From Odontesthes bonariensis (taxonomy: Eukaryota > Chordata > Actinopteri > Atheriniformes > Atherinopsidae), in NCBI RefSeq assembly GCF_027942865.1, contig NC_134514.1:15361965-15425964 (forward strand): a stretch of DNA of 64,000 nucleotides. Direction: 5' to 3'. The translations under genes and the position numbers were made by a program. The notes under the pieces were generated by a model. It was given only the letters and a program-made list of their open reading frames with translations. It searched no databases and was not told the DNA's origin. Below are positions 49,737 through 60,763 of this stretch, in pieces (position 1 is the stretch's first letter; each line of letters begins with the position of its first letter).

Positions 49737-52700
49737 GTTTAACTGCTTATTGTTCACTGGTCATTCATTATTCTGCTTTGTATTGTATTATTAATCCATA
49801 TTTTAAATAAAATAAAAAAATCTCTTTTGGCCTACACATTTTTAGAAAAATATTAAACACTGTCTACTTCTACTGTGGTGTTTGATGATGTGATCACTCA
49901 AAGTCTGTCTACATCTGGAAAACCACAAACCCCCACATGCCATTTACTGTGAAGCAGATTCTGACTAAACAGTGACGCGCATTTGGGGACATGGTGGTAG
50001 TAAACACTTGCACACCATTTCTCAGCCACTGTCTTCCCATCTGTAATAATTCCCTGTTGAGATCCAAGCAAAATCACACAGGAAGTCATATTGAGATGTT
50101 CTCAGGAAGCACTATTTTTGTGCTTCAAGAAGCACAAAAGGGAATACAACTGGATGAAAACAAAACTGGAACAGATATTCGAGCAAAGGGTTGTGTTCAA
50201 TAACTTGCTTCTTCTGTTCTGGTGTAGCTTGCAAATATAAAGGAAGTAGCACGCTGTACATTTCATTCTTACCCACTAAAACCACACTTGCTTTTTTTCT
50301 TTTTTAGTCATCTGATCAGTGCTGACTGAAAATCAGACAGATAGAGGGGGTATAAATAAGTGGCAGCATAAAGGGAGGTGCAACATTGTGCAGGAGGTCT
50401 GGATCAAGACATGATTCCATGCCTTTGCGTTTGCATATCAACAACCATTGAGTCTGACGCAAGCTAGCGGAGGCAGAGGGACTGGCACGGAGCAGAACAA
50501 GCCTCTCAGCAGACAATTGGAACAGGAAGCAAGGAAGGAAAGGGTCTTTCACCGGGAGGAAGACTGGAAAACCCATTGGGATTGTGACAAGACATCCACA
50601 CAGTAGCTCCAGAGACCACCCATTGTAAGAGCATCAAACACACACACACACACTTAAATGGTGAAAGAGTGTAGGGGGGAAATACTGAGAGACAGAGAGA
50701 CTCAAACGTCAGGTCAGAAACAGTATTTATTTAGTTTGCTTTTAAAAAGTTTTCACCAGGAAGTTCTTATTTTTATCACTACTGTTTTTTCTCTGCTGCT
50801 TTTTTTCTCTTCTTATGGGTAAAAAAAGGAAAAAGGGAATTGAATGTTTCACTTCTTCCTTTTAGTGAAATTCTGTATTTTTTACATTGCGTTCATCATT
50901 CTTCCAATGACTAAGAGAAGGTAAGACAAAATTCCCAGCTCTTTTTACATAAAGTTATCACTTCATACAAGGCACTGAAACAGAATTCTGAAAGAATTTG
51001 ACTAATATTAATATGCAAACTGAAACAGACACACATTTGAAAATATGATATACTTTGGTTGCCATAGCACCTGCTATGGCCTCTGTCTTATTTTGAGCTG
51101 TAAAGTTGTTATTGTTTTCTACATGAGGACCTCAGACATAAGTAGAACACTGAGTGACCAAGTACAACAATTGCATTTTTGATGCCTTGTCAATGTTTGT
51201 GGAAGAAGTGAGGAGGCCCTAGATGCAGACTCTGAAGCAAACAGGAGGCTGAGGAAAAGTAAAATTGACTTTTTTTTTAAAAAACTGTAGTGTTTTACTT
51301 TAAGACTGTGTGTCAAATCTATGTCAAGTCTGTTTTTTTGTGTTTGTAAAATTTTTCGACATTCACTTGTCGATTTAAAGATAGAACAACATCTGAACTT
51401 TTAAGGTTAATTCTAACCACCAGTGAGTCAGATGTTGCAAAACACTCATTGATCAGCTGCAGCCCTTCAAAGATTTTTTCCAAAGATCTAGAAAATTATT
51501 TGAGAAGACAAAATGCCATAAGCTTGCTGTGGAATACATTGACATTGACTTCTGTAGTGAACTGTCACTATAAAGGTAAAACTTAACTGAATTTAATTTC
51601 ATTAATAACATTAGAACCACTTGTTTAATACTATGAAAATCTCTTGGACTGATTAAGATGGACTTTGGTCCTGTGACATGTTTCCATAAAAAAATGTTTC
51701 TATGATTAAAAAGAAAGTTTCCTCACCAGAAAACCTGTGAAAAAAAAATGACATGCCACAATCCAGCCATCCCTGTGAGATAGTGACGGATCCTTAAGCT
51801 GTTGATTTGTGTGGGACAATGTTTCTGTGACATAACAGGTTTTACAAACCATGAGTGAAAAAATGTGTAAGCTCTAACCATATCATTTGAAACATCTAAT
51901 CATGCGAGAGGGAAGTACTGGGAGCGGTATGAAAGTAGAAAAGATATAAAAAAAAAAATAATTAAATTGAAAATAAAAGGTTGAACTGTCAAACTTGTGG
52001 TGTCTTGCATGGAAGAGTTTTTTGGCCAACAGTGTCGACTGTGGAAAGTAGCCGTGATGACATACATAGCGAGACATTTAGCGAGAATGTCACCATGTTG
52101 TATGATGTATGAACTTTAAGGTCAACCTAAGTAAGGAAATGTGCAGGGAAAATGTACAATTCTGAGCCTTTGTTTTGTAACTGCAATATTTTCTGCCCGG
52201 GAGGGACCACTGTAGCTGTGGCAAGTTCTGTTGTGTGTTTGGTTTGGCAGTTTTTTTGCACTTTGCAACGTTTGGATCCCTAAATCCCCCACATACTGCA
52301 AAGACAGTTTCATCTCTTTTTGGGGCATAACCCGAGGATTTTCTGAGGTGTCCTTAAGCACAGAAATCTTGGCATTATTCTTTTGGGTCTTATAGCTTGA
52401 ACAGCAGGGGCCTCCATAGTTTGAGCTTGACCCAGCAGATGGGATGAGAGTTTGAAATCGGGGCCAACATAATAGGCTCCTTGTTTGTTCCTCAGCTGTT
52501 CCTGAGCAGCTTTTATGGCATGGCAGTGTCGCTGGCGGAAGCCATTGCTTTTGTGGAGTGCTGATGCCATGAGAAGATGGCGGTTTTCAAAAGGATTTCG
52601 TACATAACATTGCATTGTAATAAGATGAGCAATGTTATTCACTTGACTTGCAGGTGGTTTAAAATTGTGGCTGACACAGATTCAATCATAAACTGCTTTA

Positions 52701-52763
52701 AAAGTGTCCTCTCTTATTTATAATTTCTTTATAATTTTCTCTCTCTCTCTCATCCAATCAAAG
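49737..52763 (+). promoter_or_regulatory. p2ry13 upstream region
   Basis: No coding exon is supported. A TATA box (50351-50358) and a following exon-like stretch are listed separately. A minus-strand frame at 52310-52642 is discussed as a finding. Confidence 0.4.
50351..50358 (+). promoter_or_regulatory. candidate TATA box for p2ry13
   Basis: TATAAATA on the + strand is followed by about 270 bp without long open frames that end at a donor-like CATT|GTAAGA (near 50626). This fits a promoter and 5' untranslated exon spliced to the p2ry13 start exon at 52.76 kb. It is inference from position and motif only. Confidence 0.3.
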
Positions 52764-52782
52764 GTCAGCTGAAGACCAGAAG

Positions 52783-55625
52783 ATGAACAACACTCTGTCC
52801 AACATCTCTGTTAAGTGTGTCAGGGATACCAGTGTAACATCAGTGGTTTTCCCCTGTCTGTACAGTATCCTTTTCATAGTCGCCCTGATACTGAATTCCC
52901 TGGCCGCATGGATCTTCTTCAACATCTCCAGCACCTCAACATTTGTAGTCTTTCTAAAAAATGTGGTAAGCCAGATTTTGTTGTCATTTCAAAGCAAAGA
53001 AACAACAGCAAAGCAAACTAGTTATCTTTTAACAACAGGTGGTGGCTGACTTGCTGATGACCCTGACCATCCCTCTGAAAGTCTTTAGCGATGCCGGTGT
53101 GGGTTCATGGCATTTACGAGCCTTCTATTGCCGATACTCCGCTGTTCTCTTCTACATCACCATGTACATAAGCATCCTCTTGCTGGGCCTAATCAGCTTG
53201 GACCGTTACCTGAAGATCGTCAGGCCCTTTGGAAAGTGCATCCTCCAGCGGATTCGTGTTGGCCAGGTGCTGAGTGCAATTGTTTGGATGGTAATGTTAT
53301 CTTTGGCGCTACCCAACGTTATTCTCAGCGATCAGCCACCGCGATTCTCTGGAGGAAGACTCAAGTGCTCTTCTATGAAGAGCAAAGCTGGCCTGGTGTG
53401 GCACGAGGGATTTAACTACTTCTGTCAGGTAGCTATAATAATAGTAACCTTTTGACAATTTTGGAAATATGCTTTACTCTGGTGAATAAAAGTATTTTGG
53501 ATTTGTTACGTGAGAAGGCCAAGCCCATACATGCTTTTGTCCATACAGTTTGAAATTAGAACCAGCTGTTTCCAGACTTTATGCTAAGCCAGCAACTGAT
53601 TTTTTTAACTGTAAAAAAAAAACATGTATTGATCCTGTCGTAGCAAGAAGCTGGCTATACTTATTTCACAGAATGGTGAACTCCGATTCCAAAAAAGCTG
53701 GGGTGATGTGCAAAATGTAAAATAAAACTGCAAGTAATGATATCCATATCTCATAAATCAATATTTAATTCACAATAGAACATAGAAAACATGCTTAATG
53801 TTGAAAGGGAGATATTTCAAAATTTTTAAAAACATTTTAGCTCATCTGGAATTTTATGGCAGCGACAACTCACAAAATGTTCAGGGGCAACAAAGGACTG
53901 GAAAAGTAAGTGGTACTGAAAAGTTAAAACTAATGGGGTTAATTGTAAACAGGTCCTTAACATGATATGGCAGAAAAAGAGCACCTCAGTGAGGCACAGT
54001 CTTAGGTGTGCAGATGGAAAGAGGTTTAGTAATCTCCAAATAATGTTCCTCAATGGAAGATTATGCTGACTTTCCATATACAGTAATTAAGATTATCAAA
54101 AGATTCAGCCAATTTGTAGATATTTCTGTCTTTAAGGGACAGAGACATGGCCGAGAATCCCCATTCTTTGTGCCTTAAGGTGGCATTGTATTATATACAG
54201 CATGATTCTGTCATGAAATCATTGCATGAACTCGGTAACACTTCCAGAAATCATTGTCTGTGAACACAGTTCATCATGCTATCCACAAATGTAGGTTAAA
54301 GCTCTTGTGCTGTGAGTGTGCAGTTCAAAAGTTCGCATCTCTGATGGTGTGAGGGGGTGTGCCTATGGAACTGGCAGCCTGCACATCGGGAAGTATTTCT
54401 TATTCATAAGTATATGTGTATACAGGATATACTATATAGGTATATACAGGTTTCAGAGCAACATATGCTCCCATCCAGTCTTTCAGGGAAGGCCTTGCAT
54501 ATTTCATTGAGACAATGCTAAAACGCATACTGCATCTATTACAACAGCATGGCGTCGTTGTAGGAGTCCAGGTGCTGGACTGACCAGCCGGCAATTCAGA
54601 ACTTTTACCAACTGAAAACATTTGGAGCATCATGAAATGCAAATTACAGCAAAGAAGACCCAGGTCTGTTGAATAGCTAGATATCAGATAAGGGTAGTAA
54701 ATCGTTCCTCTCCCAAAGATCCAGCAACTGGTCTCCTCAGTCCCCAGACATTTACAGACTGTTGTTAAAAAGAGATTGGATGTTACACAGTGGTAAACAT
54801 AGCCCTGTCCCAGCTTTTTTGAGATGTGTTGCTGCCATCATATTCAAGGACTAATATTTTCATGACAAATGAAAATGTCTCATTTTCAACAGTTGATATG
54901 TTTTTTAATGGTCGACTGAATAAATGTGTTTATTTACAAGATTTGGAAAAAATAACATTCTACACAGTGCCGTAACTTTTTTGGAATTTGTGTTGTAAGT
55001 CCTAACAGCTCCAGTTACTCTCAACTGACATTTCGATCACTCAACTGCAAAATGAATAGATTGATAAGAAATACATTTCAGAGAAGCTCAGAGAAGTTCC
55101 TGATTTGCTTCATGATTTGTTGATGTTTGCTTTCAGGTTGTTTTTTGGGGCACGCTTGCACTGATGATGGTTTGCTACACATTTATCAGCAAGAAGGTCT
55201 ATGAGTCATACAAACTATCGAAGAGCAGATCGCGGGCCGCCAGTCGCAAAACCAAAGCAAAGGTCTTTGTTGTGGTGGGGGTGTTTTTTATTTGCTTCGC
55301 CCCCTTCCACTTCGCTCGCGTTCCATATACTCTGACCCAAACTCGGAGCACAGCGAGTCATTGCCAGGCTCAAAATGCACTCTACATTGCCAAGGAAACC
55401 ACACTGTGGCTGTCAGCGACGAATGTATGTCTGGACCCGCTTATCTATGTCTTTCTGTGCAAGGTGTTCAGAAAAAGACTTACGGCCACGTTCTGCAAAG
55501 CTACCATAGAATCTCCCACAGCAACATCGACGCAATTGGAGATGTCAAAAATAGACCACAGCACAAGACTGTCATCCAATGGCCTGCCATACACTGGACA
55601 ATGCACAATCAGACAAAATCAATAG
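52783..55625 (+). CDS. p2ry13: P2Y purinoceptor 13 (ADP receptor, GPCR)
   Basis: Gi-coupled ADP receptor. Three coding exons, 52783-52965, 53039-53428 and 55137-55625, all joined in phase 0, encode 353 residues (human 354). Introns interrupt TM2 (LKNV|VVADLL) and the start of TM5 (YFCQ|VVFWG). The N-terminus has NNT and NIS glycosylation sites. TM3 ends in a canonical DRY. TM6 and TM7 carry the family signature: KVFVVVGVFFICFAPFHFAR, then AKETTLWLSATNVCLDPLIY, which match human P2RY13 more closely than P2RY12. The second intron (1.7 kb) contains a DNA transposon that makes up most of its length. The first intron is only 73 bp. AATAAA at 56712. Confidence 0.92.
53678..54995 (+). mobile_element. 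DNA transposon relic in p2ry13 intron 2
   Basis: Degenerate inverted ends: GATTCCAAAAAAGCTGGGG at about 53685-53703 and its counterpart CGTAACTTTTTTGGAATTTG at 54971-54990. These belong to a terminal-repeat type that is very common in teleost genomes. The interior on the + strand holds scraps of a transposase: CCTATGGAACTGGCAGCCTGC and GGGAAGGCCTTGCATATTTC, and then translated pieces ENIWSIMK and QQLVSSVPRHLQTVV with stops between. The pieces suggest a Tc1-like DDE transposase, but I do not assign the superfamily firmly. Confidence 0.75.
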
Positions 55626-58600
55626 CTGTTCAACTTTATGGCAAGATGAGCCTGAAAGATTGCTTATTGTACTTATGACAGTGGTTGTAAAGAAAAATCA
55701 GAAAATTAGCACAAGATATTTGAAGTCAGATGCAAGGACAATACCATATGAACACAGAAAAGGGAACTTGTCCAGCAGTAGTCAGTTTGACTTTCATGTG
55801 CACCATGTCTTCTGTTTCTCTACTGACAAAGCACTTCTGCCCAACGCTTGCTAACTCATCCAACACATTTCCTTAATTCTGCTTGCTGTCATTTCTAACA
55901 TCCTGCTGTCTAATCTTGTTCAAACTGCACTTTCCCTTTGCAAAACTTTGGCTGGAGTGTAAACATCTTGACAGTGCAAAATTCCCACAAAGTACTGTTC
56001 TTGAAACAGGAACTGAAAGATAAGAACTGAGCTAGGAATAACTGCAACTGACGTTTACAGCAAATTGAATACAGTACTAATAATAACAATAATTGGGATT
56101 CAGAAATTAATTTTTTTCATACTATGAATGCTAAGTGGTCATTTTCATTATGAGCATCTTAATATTGCATGAATATTAACATAGTTTTAACTTAGAATAG
56201 TTAGAGAAAGTAGGACATGGGTGTAAAACATGTTGTAAAAAATGTTGTGATGAAGTTTTGTTTTAAATGTAGGCAATGTGATGCACAGTGGCCTATTTAT
56301 GGTGACACACTTCCTGTGAGAGCGCTGGTCTGAGTACATAATTCTTTTATCACGTGTGGTAAAGATGACAGACCACAGCATTTCTTTTAGTGGACTTTTT
56401 ACAGAGATAAAGATAAAGACAAGAATGATTATCCTGTTTTGGGGGAGTCATGTATAATCCATTTTAAAGTTCAGATGTGTGAAACATGCCTTCAGAGGAG
56501 GAAGAAGTATTCACAGCCATTCATTTGACCCCCAATCTGCAGAAGTATTGTGTTGTAAATATCAAAACAAAGTCCTGCATTGAACATATTACTTAAGTAT
56601 CATCACAAAAATGTGTGACGATTATATTGTATGTAATGTAATTAAACTGTTCATTGAGCTAATTTTGACATGATTACTTTTTTCATGTGTTATTCCACTG
56701 ATAATGCTTCAAATAAAACAGAATATTCATTGGTTTGTTCGAAGTCTGAAAACATTTGGAAAAATTATCACACGAGTGCTCTGAATGATTGACAAAAGGA
56801 TCGTTTTTTGTGTAATTTGCAGTAATAATTTTGTCTGTGCCTTAAACTGCCGGGTAGTTTGATTTACATCTATATTTTGTTGTAATTGACATCAAGTTGC
56901 TAATTTTTTGTGTATGGTACATTTGATCTGTAAAGAAACTACATGTTAAAGCTGTCACACAAATGTAGTTAAGTAAAATATAGAATATTTCCAATGAAAA
57001 TTAGTAATAGAAAACAAATAAAAGTACCATGGTTTATACATAAGTATTTGTATAAAAGTTCCCTGATACATGTTTGACCTGCAATTTAAACAAATAAACA
57101 AAAAGATGATAGAAATCAGTTCCAGCTAATACATCAGTAAAGTACAGACAAAGCTAGCAGTGACAATAACATGGTTTTGAATCATTCTTACTGACCTCTG
57201 AACTTCTTTATTTTTCTTCTTTTAATTTTCTTTGCCACGTTTACCACGTTATTAGTGTTCAAACTATGTGTGTTTCGTATTGGTACATTTTAAACCTGTA
57301 CATTCATCTATGTATGACTATGTTTACTTATTTTCCGTTTCACACTGGTGGTGATCACAAATAAAACAACTATAAACTGTTTCTAGAAGATGGATGGACC
57401 CACCCTGAAGTCATTTATTGGTTTATGAACTGCCATTTTGCTACCACCAGTTCAGGCCCGCTAACTACATTTCCGCTTTATATTCAGTGCACTACAGAGT
57501 CATATTGCACTGCAAGAGATTAGATGTTTGATATCAGTGAAGGGAAAACACGTTTAACATCACCCAGCAAGGTAACAAGCATTTCCAAGTACAGGACATC
57601 ATCTCCGAAATTATTGCAGCAGCATCTGATTGAGAAAGAATTGGAATCGGGAATAAATTGACTTTCCCTCACAGCCGCACCCAAAAGACCATTTTCAGGA
57701 CATTCACAAACCCTTTCTGCAGGATTAATGTCACCTCCCAACTTATTTATAATTGAGTCTGCATTTATGTTTGATGAATCTAATAATGAAATATGATCTA
57801 CATGCCGCACCTTGTCGGTTGCGACAGGGGCTGATATTTGGGCAGAAAATTAATGAGCTATAGAACGGTCAGAGCGGTGACTGCAGTTGGAGGATGGAGC
57901 ATTTGTCACCCTCAGATTAAATCTTCTGACAAATTACCCCACAGTATTGAATTATGAGAAATTCTAAACGATATTCATGGAAAATTAAACGCCAAAAATA
58001 GTCCAGCCCAGGCAAAAGCACACACACAAGCTGTGGACAAAAAAATTAGCCAAATACCTAAGACCTAGTCAGAGGTAGGAACTTAATACTTCCCTATAAC
58101 TGGCAGCATGGTGGTACAGCTTGCAGACAAGCCTATCATATCTACATCTACATCAACATTTCAGGTCAGAATGCCCTAGAAAGATGGCTTAGGGCAGCTT
58201 AATGGGGCTTTAGACTTCAGCAGTGAGTCAAAGTAGTCAATCAGACACTGTTGAATAGTTTAAACTTTGATTGAATGACATTAAAGTGAAATAGAACAGG
58301 TTTGCCTCACTCTTGCCTTATTTTTATCCACACAAATACTCAACTTCAGCAGGCACCTGCATATTTGGTGAAGACGTGTGACCACAGTGTGAAAACTAAA
58401 ATATGTAAATGATTAAGCTTTTGATGACCTTAATGGTTTGGAATTACCCCTCTGAATCACATCCCACTATTGACAGCAGAAACACAATCCTGACCAAGGA
58501 CAGAAAGGTGAGAATATGGTAAACATCTATTAGCTGACACAATTTCCTGAGGTCTTAATGAAATATTTGTGACATGCGTTGGTCAGAACAATGAGCCCAG

Positions 58601-60599
58601 TGTCATCAAAAATAATAAAATATGAACATTCTGTCCACTTGTCCATAGCCTGATCAGTTTCACAATTCAGGCTCCAATATTGGCCAGTTGAGTTCAACTG
58701 AAAATGTCCCTTGTTTACCTTAAACAAACCTGGGACTGGGCTCCTTCTAACACTGTCACTGGCACAAGAAAGTGACTTTTTTTGTGTTGTTGTCACAGAG
58801 GATATTCTCACAGTTACTTTTCCCTGCATCACCTCTGTCAGATTGAGTTGCCACAAGCTCACCTGCTAATGTGAGGTCAAGCTTTCTCTGTTTGATGCTC
58901 ATAGTGAAAGAGAACAATGGAAAACAGATCAAAGACTGTCAAATAGACTATTCAAAATAAAGGGGTAAATCATAAACTGTTAAAGTGCAGATATAGGCTA
59001 GATACTGTTAAGTGGCGAGCACTTTTTGGAAGGCACAGCTTCTTAACGCCCGGCCAGCACTTTTCAGTCAACAGGCTCTATGTAGACATGGGCCCTCATG
59101 GTGCTGTAATGATGGTGCACTCAAAGACAAATGGTCAATTAGAAGTCAGATTTCCCTGTAGAGATATGAAACATTAATCAAAGTACAGGTGGAACATTAT
59201 TAGCTCATCTATTTCTTCACGATGAACTACAAAACAAATTATGACATTTGATGTTAGCAGCAAAGCAAAGAGCATGCACAAGAGTTCATCTGAAGCTGAA
59301 GCTAGGCGGAGATGTTAGCCTCTTTCACACATGGATTGCATCTCATCAGCGCAAAAAAAAGAGGACATATTTATAACCCACTGCTGTTCCTCTTCAGAAT
59401 TCATACATGCCGAACAGAGTCGGCTCAGCCCCGCATCGCTGTGTGCTTATACAGATTGAGGTGGCATCACAGATTCAGCGGAGTGATGGTAGCACCATTG
59501 CTCAGAGTGACGAGTTGTGCAACTCCAGTTGGATGTGTATAAGCACAAACGTGGCAGGAACGTTTCCCCTCTGCTACTACCTCCCTGTCAACCCAGAAGC
59601 GCATCAGTGGTGAATCAACTTAAACACCATGTTTGTCACTCTACTCTAACACATGACAAAGGTGCATCAGCCCTGGCTTTAAAAGGTATTATGTCAAGAG
59701 CAATGGTCTAATTTTTTAGTTTTTAACTTTAGCTTAATACTCTCTTTATTTCAGGGTTTGGTTAGTTTAGTTTTCTCTTTTGCTATATGTTTCATGACTC
59801 GTATAAGCAAAAATGCAAGCCTCCGCCTTTAAGCTGCCTGAGAACTCTGTATCTTGGAACATTTGCATCACAGCCTCTGTATGTAGATGTTCCCTTATTG
59901 CAACATTTCAGACAGTATTCCTGAGTATTATTATAAATTCTTATACATTTTCCCAAAAGAAAACATTTAGCATTTTTTTGCTTTTTTCAGCAGTTTCTTG
60001 TTTTAGGGCCAATTCTGATTGAAACATACAGTGGAACCCTGGGAATTTGAAGCTGTCAAACAGTTTAGTGTATCAGCAACTCTTTTCTGTTATTTTTTTT
60101 GGCGGGTTAAAACAGGACATCTCAAGTTGGAAATGTGCTGCAACAATATGACAAAGAAAGAAAACGCACAAAAGCACAGTGTAGATCTATTACAGAATGA
60201 ATTTTAAACTTATAGCCTGATTTGGCATGTTTGGAAGTGTGAAACTGAACACAAAAATAACTCAAATAAAAATAATGACGTTAGGAAAAAAACCAAAAAA
60301 ACATTGCAGACAGCACAAAGTAAATAGAGGTGCTGCAGAATGGTTAATATGTGCTTTAAAAGGCTATGATACAGCAACATCTTCTATCCTTCTTCAAACT
60401 CTAGGCCAGCCTTTAAGTGACAATTTAATTTCATTCTGTACCTTTTCCATAGACTTATAATTGTTATGTGAAAAGAAAAGAAAAAACATTTGCAATTGAG
60501 ACCAAGCACACCACAATCTGGTTGCTTTTATCAGAATTAGTAAATGTCTTTCCTTTCAGATGTGTCCCAGATGCGGTCTGCCATTACTGCGCTGTACTG
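55626..60599. other. p2ry13 3' region and intergenic DNA
   Basis: Polyadenylation hexamer at 56712-56717. In about 5 kb no exon is supported. Near 59445-59550 a weak inverted repeat (GTGCTTATACA and its complement) was noted but not explained. Confidence 0.5.
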
Positions 60600-60763
60600 A
60601 GAGAATACTAGAGGTTACTGTTGCAATGCGCAGTGTGACGTGCCCTCACGTGCCTGAACGCGCTAACGTCATGTCATGATGCCACGTGACCGTAGTTACG
60701 GGGTCATATGATCGAACGGCTACGTTTTGCAGTCTGCCGCTAACTTTCTCCAAACAAGCGAAC
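60600..60763 (+). promoter_or_regulatory. mfsd1 CpG-rich promoter with CLEAR-like E-box
   Basis: Much richer in CG dinucleotides than its surroundings. GCCACGTGAC at 60681-60690 matches the lysosomal CLEAR element (GTCACGTGAC, bound by TFEB/TFE3) at nine of ten bases. A second CACGTG is at 60647-60652 and a CRE-like AACGTCATG at 60665-60673. The start codon lies 74 bases after the CLEAR-like site. Binding is inferred from motif only. Confidence 0.55.

Noticed and set aside
59440-59560. Inverted GTGCTTATACA repeat as a MITE or RNA gene
   Set aside because: The match is short, without target duplication or fold typical of a known RNA.
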